Below are positions 56,984 through 64,000 of a stretch of DNA of 64,000 nt, one piece after another. A program made the translations under genes and the position numbers. Under the pieces are notes generated by a model. It searched no databases, had not been told where the DNA came from, and saw only the letters and a program-made list of their open reading frames with translations. Each line of letters starts with the position of its first letter. The stretch's first letter is position 1. The stretch is from Prosthecobacter vanneervenii. Its GTDB lineage: Bacteria; Verrucomicrobiota; Verrucomicrobiia; Verrucomicrobiales; Verrucomicrobiaceae. The stretch lies in NCBI RefSeq assembly GCF_014203095.1, contig NZ_JACHIG010000014.1, positions 1 to 64,000 on the forward strand. The letters run 5' to 3'.

Positions 56984-57955
56984 ATGCTGGTGAAATGCGA
57001 TCTACCAACTGTGCGGCAGGCATCGGCTTCAGGCTCGGTGTTGCTGGCGGTATTATGCCTGATGATGGTGCTTTCATTTCTCATCATCATGACCGCCGGA
57101 ATCTCGCGGCAGCATGCGGAGATGCAGATGGCACGCATGGGCGTGGTGCGTGCGCGGCAGCTGGCGGAGGCGGGGATCGCCGTGGCGGTGCATCCGATGA
57201 TCAAGGCGGGAGATCCGCTGCTGCGGAGAAAGGTTTCCGAGGTGGAGGCCTTTGAAGCACAGCTGACCACGGAGGAGCGCCGGCTGAACCTGAACGCGCT
57301 GCTGACGGATGACAAGCTGCCGATCCTGGAGCGCATCCTGATGTCATGGGGATTTCCCATCACGGATGCGCAGGACATTGCAGCCTCCTTGATGGACTGG
57401 AAAGATCCGGATGATCTGAAGCGCCGGCCGGGCAGCGCGGAGAGACTGGACTATGAGTTTGCTGGACGCAGCGGGCTGCCGCTGAACCGCCCCTTTACCA
57501 GCCTGGATGAGGTGGAGCTGGTGGCACGCATGGATGAAGTGCGCGCGGCCAAGCCGGACTGGCGCACGTGGTTCACGCTGCGTGGCAGCGGCCAGCTGGA
57601 CATCAACACCGCACCGGCGGAGATCATCGCCGCAGTGACGGGTGCCTCCTTGGAAAACGCCACGATGATGGTGAACACGCGCAATGGTCTCGACGGCCTG
57701 CCACAGACGCAGGATGACATGCCCTACCAAACGATCGAGGCGGCAACATCGATGCTGGGCATCGCCGCCGCAGTGGCGGCAAACCCCGGACTGCTGCAGA
57801 TGCTGACGCTGCAGGGATCGACGCGCCACATCGAGAGCATCGGACAGGCGGGCGAAGTGCGCTGCGGCATCGGCGTGGTGCTGACGATGAACGGCGGTGC
57901 GCCGCGCATCGCCGAATGGAGTGAATTTCCTGTGAAAGGACCGGAGAAACCATGA
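56984..57955 (+). CDS. gspK: Type II secretion minor pseudopilin GspK-like
   Basis: A 323-residue protein. A basic N-terminus then SGSVLLAVLCLMMVLSFLIIM forms the prepilin-type helix, followed by a long helical domain containing LNLNALL and a C-terminal helix-hairpin-helix-like segment DINTAPAEIIAAVTG, both usual in GspK. It caps the pseudopilus tip. ATG at 56984; a TTG at 56954 is the alternative. Its TGA overlaps the next gene start by 4 bp. Confidence 0.75.
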   Translation: MLVKCDLPTVRQASASGSVLLAVLCLMMVLSFLIIMTAGISRQHAEMQMARMGVVRARQLAEAGIAVAVHPMIKAGDPLLRRKVSEVEAFEAQLTTEERRLNLNALLTDDKLPILERILMSWGFPITDAQDIAASLMDWKDPDDLKRRPGSAERLDYEFAGRSGLPLNRPFTSLDEVELVARMDEVRAAKPDWRTWFTLRGSGQLDINTAPAEIIAAVTGASLENATMMVNTRNGLDGLPQTQDDMPYQTIEAATSMLGIAAAVAANPGLLQMLTLQGSTRHIESIGQAGEVRCGIGVVLTMNGGAPRIAEWSEFPVKGPEKP

Positions 57956-59172
57956 AACGAATGAGCTTTGGCAGCCAGACCAAGCAGTCGCTGTGCTTTC
58001 CTGGAGAGGAAGGCCGCGAGACGTGGGTGTGTGAAGAGGGCGTGTGGAAGCGCTCTGCGCCCGTCTCCGGCGGGCTCATTGGCGTGGAGGTGATGGCTTT
58101 TGACAGCGCGCCCTTCTGGAGCCTGAGCGAGGAGACTGTGTCTGAAGACGCTGTGGGGCTGCGCTGGGAGACGCTGGGCATCTCCAGCACGAGCGAGGCT
58201 CCGCAGTGGGTGTACTGGACGGTGACGCGGCAGAAGAACCGCGCGCTGGCAGGCACCCTGGCGCTGGCCGAGGATGCGCTGAGCACCGAGGGGTGGCCTG
58301 AAAAGCCGGAGACTTTTGAGCCGAGCGTGCGCATGCTGCCGCTGCCTGCCAATGGCATGGCGGTGTGGCGCGAGCTGGGCCGCTGCGTGGCCGCCTTTAC
58401 GCGGGATGGCAGCCTGCTGCATGCGGCGGTGCTGGCCTCCCGCGTGCTGGATGCGGACGCAGCGTATGAGCTGCATGACCTGTGCGCCGCACTGCAGGTG
58501 CATGACTTCATGGAGGAGCCCTTGGGCATCCACATCTGGACAGCGTGCGAGACGGACTTTGTGCCGCAGCTGGCGTGCCTGTTTGTGGAGGCCGGGATCA
58601 TCAAGGAGCCGCGCCCGGACCCGCGCCCGCCGCAGGAGCCGGGGAGGCTGCTGCCTGCCCATGTGGCGCAGCAGCGCCAGCAGCGGCAGGCCCGGCAGCA
58701 GAAGCTGATGATGCTGGCCGTGGGGGCGATGATGTATGTGTGCTTCTTTGGGGCGTGGTGGCTGCGGCTGCAGTGGCGTGACTCACGCGTGAGCCGTGCC
58801 GAGGCGGAGCTGGCCACACTGCAGCCGGAGATGGAGCAGGTGAGCCAGGCGCAGGCGCGCTGGGAGGCGATGGAGGGCGCGATCAATCCGGATCTCTATC
58901 CGATGGAGATCTTTCACCAGATCGTCTCGCTGCTGCCGGACGAAGGCATCCGCCTGAAGGAATTTCAAATCGACAAGGGCAGGATCATCGTGAGCGGCGA
59001 GGCCGCGACGGTGAACCACGCGCTCGGCTTCAGGGACAGGCTGCTGGCCAGCACGGCGCTGCAGCATCATACCTGGAACCTGCCAGTGCCGACCATCCGT
59101 GAAGACAACCGCGCAGACTTCCGCGCCGAAGGAACCCTCAGCTCTGGAGGAGATGTGAATGAAGTCCAGTGA
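57952..59172 (+). CDS. gspL: GspL/PilM-N-like inner-membrane assembly protein
   Basis: A 406-residue protein. A cytoplasmic region of about 245 residues rich in ASKHA-type features is followed by a single helix (MMLAVGAMMYVCFFGAWWLRL), then a coiled stretch and a periplasmic ferredoxin-like domain, the arrangement of GspL or a PilM-PilN fusion. It would link the secretion ATPase to the pseudopilus. The sequence is too divergent for a firm name, and the context between gspK- and gspM-like genes supports it. Confidence 0.6.
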   Translation: MKRMSFGSQTKQSLCFPGEEGRETWVCEEGVWKRSAPVSGGLIGVEVMAFDSAPFWSLSEETVSEDAVGLRWETLGISSTSEAPQWVYWTVTRQKNRALAGTLALAEDALSTEGWPEKPETFEPSVRMLPLPANGMAVWRELGRCVAAFTRDGSLLHAAVLASRVLDADAAYELHDLCAALQVHDFMEEPLGIHIWTACETDFVPQLACLFVEAGIIKEPRPDPRPPQEPGRLLPAHVAQQRQQRQARQQKLMMLAVGAMMYVCFFGAWWLRLQWRDSRVSRAEAELATLQPEMEQVSQAQARWEAMEGAINPDLYPMEIFHQIVSLLPDEGIRLKEFQIDKGRIIVSGEAATVNHALGFRDRLLASTALQHHTWNLPVPTIREDNRADFRAEGTLSSGGDVNEVQ

Positions 59173-59704
59173 GAAACGTCTGATCTCTCTCCTGCTGGTG
59201 CTGGCCGTGATCTGCGGCGGGGCCATTCTCTCCCAGCGTTTGCTGAAGAAGCAGCGTGGCATCGAGCGGCGCGAGCAGGCGCTGGAACTCCGGCAGATGG
59301 AGTCCACCGCCATCCTGGCAGAGGCTGACCTGTGGAAGCAACGCCTCGGCTGGCTGGAGGGTGCGCAGCCGCAGATGACCAGTGAAAACGAAGCGAGCAA
59401 GGAGCTGCTGGAAGGCCTGCTGGCCTCCGCCTCCGCGCTGGGGCTGACGGTGCAGAAGAAGCAGCTGCATGAGCCTGCGAGCCAGCCGTACTACCGCGAG
59501 GTGGGCGTCACGCTCACGCTCAAGGGCACGCTTGCCTCCGTCTTCCGCTGGATGCATCAGGAGCTGTCTCCGGAATCTTTTTGCACGGTGACGGGTCTGA
59601 AGGTGGTGCCTGACAATGAGGACACCTCCAATGTGATCGCCACGGTGCGTTTCAGCCGCCTGTATCTGCCCGAGATGGCTGAAGCGCCGCCGCCAGCCAA
59701 ATGA
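59159..59704 (+). CDS. gspM: GspM/PilO-like protein
   Basis: A 181-residue bitopic protein. A short cytoplasmic start, one helix (LISLLLVLAVICGGAIL), a coiled-coil (residues 30-70) and a ferredoxin-like periplasmic domain (about 85-170) match GspM/PilO. Such proteins dimerise with GspL/PilN to anchor the assembly platform. It overlaps the preceding gene by 14 bp and the secretin by 4 bp. Confidence 0.6.
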   Translation: MKSSEKRLISLLLVLAVICGGAILSQRLLKKQRGIERREQALELRQMESTAILAEADLWKQRLGWLEGAQPQMTSENEASKELLEGLLASASALGLTVQKKQLHEPASQPYYREVGVTLTLKGTLASVFRWMHQELSPESFCTVTGLKVVPDNEDTSNVIATVRFSRLYLPEMAEAPPPAK

Positions 59705-62286
59705 ACCAGCTTCTTTTTTTCCGACTCAGACTCATCATCCGCATGCCGTTTTTGTTCATGAAACATCCCGCACCGACCGTTCTTCTGATGCTGCTGCTGA
59801 CGCTGCCAGCCGCCTACGCCCAGGTGCCGGAACGTCTGCCAGGCATTCCGCCCCAGCCAGGACGTCCGATCTCACCGCCAGTGGGCCGCCCGCCGGGACC
59901 TCCGGCCGGAGGTCCTGCCGTGCTGCCGCCAGCAGCGAATCCTGCTGCTGTTCCAGGTGCGCCCGCTGCTCCGGCACCGGCTGCTGCTGATGACGGCGGG
60001 GATGGCAACGTGATCAGCTTTACAGCGACTCCCGTGGCTGAGGTGCTGGCCGAGTACTTCCGCGTGACCGGCCGCAAGGTGCTGCGCGACCGCGGGCTGG
60101 AGAATGCGGTGGTGACCATCGAGGTGCCGGGCAAGTTTACCAACGACGAGTACCGCTCCATCATTGAGAAGGGGCTGCTGATGCACGGGTATGTGCTGGT
60201 GCCCAGCGGACCGGATCTTTACAAGCTGGTGGCGGCGGAGCTGGGCAGCATGCCCTCCGCGCAGAATGTGCCGATCATCATGCGCAGCGAGGACCTGCCA
60301 GACACCGACCAGGTGGTGACGCATGTGCTGCAGCTCAACTTCATCAGCGCCGAGGATGCGAGCAGCGCCTTTCAGACGATCATCCCGCTGCACCCTTATG
60401 GCAAAATCCTGGCGGTGCCGAATTCGCAAGCTCTGGTGATCACCGAGGCCTCGCAGACGATCCGCGCCTTTGTGGAGCTGGCCAAGCAGGTGGACCAGCC
60501 GCCGGTGGAGACGGTGCAGAAGACCTTCCGCATCGAGCGCGCCGAGGCGGATGAAGTGATCGAGCAGCTGGGCACGCTCATGGGGCTGGATGCCAAAGGC
60601 AGTTCCGGCGGCGGCGGTGGTGGCGCTCCGCGTGCACCTGCTCCGGGAGGTGCTCCCGGCGCAACACCTGGGGCGGCAGCCTCCGCGCCTTCCTCCGCCT
60701 CCATCAGCGGAGCTGCTGGCAGCGGCAAGCCGATCATGCAGGCCGTGAGCCGCACCAACAGCATCATCGTCGTGGCACGGCCGCTGGACATGAAGAAGAT
60801 CGAGGCGCTGATCAAGGAGCTGGATGCGGAGCCCACCGCGAGCCGCTACTTTTCGCGCAAGCTCAACTACCTGGATCTGACGACCTTCCTCAGCATCGCT
60901 GAGAAGGCGCTGATGCGGAATGATCCGAAGGCGCAGGGCAGCAGCCTCGATTCTTTGCAGAAGTCCCAGCCGAACAGCACGCAGTCCACCAACAACAACA
61001 CCGGATTTGGTTCAGGGTCCACCATGGGCTCAGGGCTGGGCACCGGGGGGATCGGCGGTCTGAACTCGGGCATGGGTGGTCTGGGATCCAGCGGACTGGG
61101 TGGCGGCATGGGCATGGGGTCCAGCAGCGTGAGCTCTGATCTGGCGATCACCAAAAAGCCCATCAGCATCCTGATCGCAAACACGCTGGTGATTGCCGAT
61201 CCAGGCACGTCGAAGTTCTTTGCCAGCGGCCCGCCGGACCAGGTGAAAGCGCTGGAGGAACTGGCGGAGGAGCTGGATGTGCGCCCGCGCCAGATCCTGC
61301 TCTCGACCATCATCGGCACCTTCACGCTGGGGGACAATTTCAACTTTGGCCTCGACTGGATTCAGACGCTGAAACAGGTGGGCAATGACGGGCTGGTGGG
61401 CGGCGTGCTGAACACGCAGGGCACGGCTTTTGCCAATCCCGCCAACCTGAAGGACATCTCCGGCTTTCTGGCCACGGGCGGCCCTGCGGCGCTGAGCGGG
61501 CTGACGGCCTACGGGCAGATCAACAAGAACCTCAATGTCTTCCTGCAGACGCTGGAGAGCACGAAACGCTTTCAGGTGATGCAGAAGCCCACGCTGACAA
61601 CGCTGAACCACCAGCCTGCGCAGATCTACATCGGCCAGCAGGTGGCCATCGCAGGGCAGAGCTACACCAGCGGTGTGGTGGGCGGGGGCTTCACCTCCAC
61701 CACGCAGTACATTCCGGTGCGCCTGCAGCTCATCATCACGCCGCACATCTACAACGACAACGAGGTGATGCTGGAATTCAAGCAGCAGAACAATGACATC
61801 TCCGGCTACACCACGATCAGCGGCAACCAGGTGCCCAACATCTCGGAGCAGGGGCTGAATAACAACCTCATCGTGGCAGATCAGGCCACGGCGATGCTGG
61901 GCGGGCTGATCACCGAACGTGACACGGACAACAAGAGCGGCCTGCCCTTCCTGGTGCGCATCCCGCTGATCAAGCATCTGGTGGGCAGCACGAACAAGAT
62001 CAAGCAGCGCAACGAGATGATGATCTTTGTGCAGCCACGCATCCTGCCGGACAACGCGGCGCTGATGCTGGAGCAGGAGCGGCTGGGAGATGCCAGCGCG
62101 AACTACGACCGGACCGCCAGCTTTGGCAGCATGCCGGAGATGCCGGTGCCCAAGGCAGTCCCGGCGAATGAAGGCAAGCCCAATGACATCCTGCCGCCAC
62201 CGGGCCAGCCGGAGCCCAAGCCTGAGGCGAAAAAGGGCCTTCTCAATAAAATGAAAGGCTGGTTTCAGAAGTCGAAGCCAGAGTGA
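59701..62286 (+). CDS. gspD: Type II secretion secretin GspD
   Basis: An 861-residue outer-membrane channel protein. Signal peptide (ATG 59701 or 59758), a Pro-rich stretch, N0 domain (about 100-170), N1-N3 domains (about 195-440, with a Gly/Ser-rich insert), then the secretin domain ending in the VPVRLQLIITPHIYNDNEV and GGLITERDT motifs. A short Lys-rich tail follows. It forms the multimeric gate of the type II secretion system. The pseudopilus, GspK-M-like genes and this secretin are adjacent, but GspE, GspF and GspC were not found here. Confidence 0.9.
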   Translation: MNQLLFFRLRLIIRMPFLFMKHPAPTVLLMLLLTLPAAYAQVPERLPGIPPQPGRPISPPVGRPPGPPAGGPAVLPPAANPAAVPGAPAAPAPAAADDGGDGNVISFTATPVAEVLAEYFRVTGRKVLRDRGLENAVVTIEVPGKFTNDEYRSIIEKGLLMHGYVLVPSGPDLYKLVAAELGSMPSAQNVPIIMRSEDLPDTDQVVTHVLQLNFISAEDASSAFQTIIPLHPYGKILAVPNSQALVITEASQTIRAFVELAKQVDQPPVETVQKTFRIERAEADEVIEQLGTLMGLDAKGSSGGGGGGAPRAPAPGGAPGATPGAAASAPSSASISGAAGSGKPIMQAVSRTNSIIVVARPLDMKKIEALIKELDAEPTASRYFSRKLNYLDLTTFLSIAEKALMRNDPKAQGSSLDSLQKSQPNSTQSTNNNTGFGSGSTMGSGLGTGGIGGLNSGMGGLGSSGLGGGMGMGSSSVSSDLAITKKPISILIANTLVIADPGTSKFFASGPPDQVKALEELAEELDVRPRQILLSTIIGTFTLGDNFNFGLDWIQTLKQVGNDGLVGGVLNTQGTAFANPANLKDISGFLATGGPAALSGLTAYGQINKNLNVFLQTLESTKRFQVMQKPTLTTLNHQPAQIYIGQQVAIAGQSYTSGVVGGGFTSTTQYIPVRLQLIITPHIYNDNEVMLEFKQQNNDISGYTTISGNQVPNISEQGLNNNLIVADQATAMLGGLITERDTDNKSGLPFLVRIPLIKHLVGSTNKIKQRNEMMIFVQPRILPDNAALMLEQERLGDASANYDRTASFGSMPEMPVPKAVPANEGKPNDILPPPGQPEPKPEAKKGLLNKMKGWFQKSKPE

Positions 62287-62299
62287 GGGCGCAGGGAGC

Positions 62300-62317
62300 G
62301 CGGGCCGACGAGCCCGC
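62300..62317 (+). terminator. Weak stem-loop after gspD
   Basis: GCGGGC (62300-62305) pairs with GCCCGC (62312-62317) around a 6-nt loop, 14 bp past the gspD stop. No T-run follows, so its role as terminator is uncertain. Confidence 0.3.
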
Positions 62318-62467
62318 AGCACTCCGCCAGCATCTGCCACTCTTCATTTGGCTGACGTCTCTTTTTGCGTTCCGGGATTCGCGTGTCTGTGGAACTTCAT
62401 GCACGGTCACCCCTGCTGGCGTGTTTGCGACCTGCTGCAGGCTCGGAGGCCCGCGCTCCGAAAGATG

Positions 62468-63598
62468 TCACGCCGCAGGCAGGAACTCGTGCACGGCTTT
62501 GGCGGCGCGGGTGTAGGCACCGCCGGAGCCGAGGGTGGCGACGACATCGGCGAGATCCTGCTGGAGGTGCTCGCGTTTGGCGGAGTCGGTCAGCAGCGTG
62601 GTGGTGGCTAGGGCGAGGGTGTCGGAGTTGAGCTGGCCTTGGACCAGTTCTTGAACGACCTCGCGTTTGGCCAGGATGTTGACGATGCCGAGGTGCTTGA
62701 TGCGGACGACGAGCTTGCCGATGATGTAGGTGGGCCAGCTGACGTTATAGACCAGCGTGTAGGGCAGGCCAAAGCAGGCAGCTTCCAGCGTGGCGGTGCC
62801 GGAGGCCACGGCTCCCGCTTCGGCGCGCTGCATGAGGTCATAGACGGTGCCGGTTTCGATCCAGCGCTTGGCCTCGGGCATGCCGTGGTCGTCGGCCATC
62901 TGGCGCATGTAGCTGGCCAGGGTTTCGTTGGCGGCGGAGACAGCAAAGCGTGCGGTGGGCACAGCCAGGCGGATGGCCTTGGCGGCGTCCATCATGATGG
63001 GGAAGAGGCGGCGCACCTCATTGAGGCGGCTGCCGGGAAACCAGCCCACGAGGCCGGGCTCGCGCTTCCAGTCGCGCTTCAGGGTGACGACGCGGTCCAC
63101 CATGGGGTGGCCGCTGAACTCGGTGCGCAGGCCGCTCTTCTCGTAGAACTCCTTCTCAAACGGGAAGATGCAGATCATGAGATCGAGCACCTTGGCCATG
63201 GTTTTGACACGGCCTTTTTTCCAAGCCCAGACCTGCGGGCTGATGTAGTAGAGGATGCGCCCCTTGTAGCCGGCGGTGCGCAGGCTGCTGGCCAGACGGA
63301 GATTGAAGCCGGGATAGTCCACGAGGATGACCGCCTCGGGCTTTTGGCCAAGGATGGAGTCGAGCACGGCGTCCATCTTCTCCTTGAAGTAGCGGTACAT
63401 TTTCAGCACCTCCCAGAGTCCGACGACGCCAGCGGTTTCCACCCAGTCTTCCACGCCATCGCCAACGACCTCGCGCATCTTGGGGCCGCCGAGGCCGATG
63501 ACCTGCATGTCCGGCTCCAGTGTCTTCAGCTCACGCAGAAGCCCTGCGGCATGGGTGTCTCCGCTGAGCTCGCCTGCGATGATGAAGATGCGGTTCAT
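62468..63598 (-). CDS. lpxB: Lipid-A-disaccharide synthase LpxB
   Basis: A 376-residue GT19 enzyme. AGELSGDTHAAGLL near the N-terminus, YISPQVWAWKKGR, and FPGSRLNEVRRLFP are characteristic. It joins UDP-2,3-diacylglucosamine and lipid X in lipid A synthesis at the inner-membrane surface, showing that the organism makes LPS. It is convergent with the gspD operon, with 181 bp between them containing only weak hairpins. Start ATG at 63598. Confidence 0.95.
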   Translation of the reverse strand: MNRIFIIAGELSGDTHAAGLLRELKTLEPDMQVIGLGGPKMREVVGDGVEDWVETAGVVGLWEVLKMYRYFKEKMDAVLDSILGQKPEAVILVDYPGFNLRLASSLRTAGYKGRILYYISPQVWAWKKGRVKTMAKVLDLMICIFPFEKEFYEKSGLRTEFSGHPMVDRVVTLKRDWKREPGLVGWFPGSRLNEVRRLFPIMMDAAKAIRLAVPTARFAVSAANETLASYMRQMADDHGMPEAKRWIETGTVYDLMQRAEAGAVASGTATLEAACFGLPYTLVYNVSWPTYIIGKLVVRIKHLGIVNILAKREVVQELVQGQLNSDTLALATTTLLTDSAKREHLQQDLADVVATLGSGGAYTRAAKAVHEFLPAA

Positions 63599-63785
63599 AT
63601 CAATGCAACTACTGCAAGATTTTCGCTGCAGGGCAGGGCGTAAGGGGTGTCATTTGCGCGAGACTAGCAATGATGGTGTTCTGGTCAAACCACATGTGGA
63701 AGAAGCGGCAGGAGAATGGGATGAGAGCAAGTGCATGCTGAGCAGTTCTTGCTTGTTTCTGCATTCAACCTAAAATTTTTGCTGC

Positions 63786-64000
63786 ATGTACCAAATTGAT
63801 CCTGCCACGAATCGCATTCACAGAGTTGCGCAGATGAAGTTTGCAGATCTTGGGTTCACCGAGCGTGGACATTTGCAGGAGTGGCTTGCTAATCAGCCTG
63901 ATGCGCTCGGTGAGGAATTGCTCATTGTGCAAAAAGAGTTTGCAGGCTTTGAAGATACTAGGGAGAGGCTTGATCTTCTTGCCTTGGATAAAGACGGCGC
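63786..64000 (+). CDS. Partial nuclease-like (DUF91/DUF4268-type) protein, start only
   Basis: An open frame from ATG 63786 reaches the window edge with 71 codons visible. It begins MYQIDPATNRIHRV and runs into EELLIVQKEFAGFEDTRERLDLLALDKDG, a pattern I recognise from predicted PD-(D/E)XK or NucS-like nucleases that bear a DUF91/DUF4268 domain, whose catalytic strand would lie just beyond the edge. The rest of the protein is missing, so the domain assignment is tentative. Confidence 0.55.
   Translation, partial: MYQIDPATNRIHRVAQMKFADLGFTERGHLQEWLANQPDALGEELLIVQKEFAGFEDTRERLDLLALDKDG

Noticed and set aside
62444-62460. CGGAG/CTCCG hairpin as lpxB terminator
   Set aside because: Short stem, no U-tract on the minus strand, in generally G+C-rich sequence.

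Overview
The window is a G+C-rich chromosomal segment of a Gram-negative bacterium. An LpxB lipid A enzyme, a type II secretion secretin (GspD) with GspK/L/M-like partners, and a Tat-signal Gfo/Idh/MocA oxidoreductase all require or imply an outer membrane. The gene content and protein style fit Verrucomicrobiota (Prosthecobacter-like). That placement is inferred from remembered family resemblance, because no rRNA or other decisive marker is present. No rRNA, tRNA or CRISPR array was found.

Left third (1-23 kb): a surface-polysaccharide locus. A long minus-strand run, mostly with 4-8 bp stop/start overlaps, encodes two glycosyltransferases (GT61, GT9), a split transketolase, two SDR sugar-modifying enzymes, methyltransferases, a GT-like protein and a 2-hydroxyacid dehydrogenase. 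Further on come an acetolactate-synthase-like TPP enzyme, a Gfo/Idh oxidoreductase and NeuA-, NeuC- and methyltransferase-like proteins, ending at a terminator-like hairpin at 51-85. A visibly AT-richer islet (5430-7985) with a membrane protein, a repeat microprotein and a GIY-YIG protein splits this run. A divergent plus-strand group follows: GT4, two methyltransferases, a lone pseudopilin and a large secreted esterase-like protein.

Middle (23-43 kb): mostly housekeeping and accessory singletons. These are a TPM-domain protein, a two-attC integron-cassette remnant carrying a helical-repeat-like gene, J-domain/IscA Fe-S proteins, a VapC-type toxin-antitoxin pair, a Roadblock-like pair, CbpA/CbpM chaperones, an MgtC/DUF4010 membrane protein, HisC, a Uma2 nuclease, LsrF-like aldolase, a class IV aminotransferase, a Na+/H+ antiporter, and two L,D-transpeptidase-fold proteins. 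One of the latter lacks the catalytic cysteine.

Right third (42-64 kb): a 2940-residue highly reducing type I polyketide synthase (KS-AT-DH-MT-ER-KR-ACP-reductase) is flanked by a fatty acid desaturase and, across a shared divergent promoter region, by two tandem paralogous FtsX-type permeases. Then come a GspK-L-M-D type II secretion operon, LpxB, and the start of a nuclease-like gene that runs off the window.

Best candidates for something new are the CALIN-like attC pair at 24.8-25.4 kb, the reductase-terminated PKS locus, and the CMP-sugar cluster that has two TPP enzymes but no sialic acid synthase in view.
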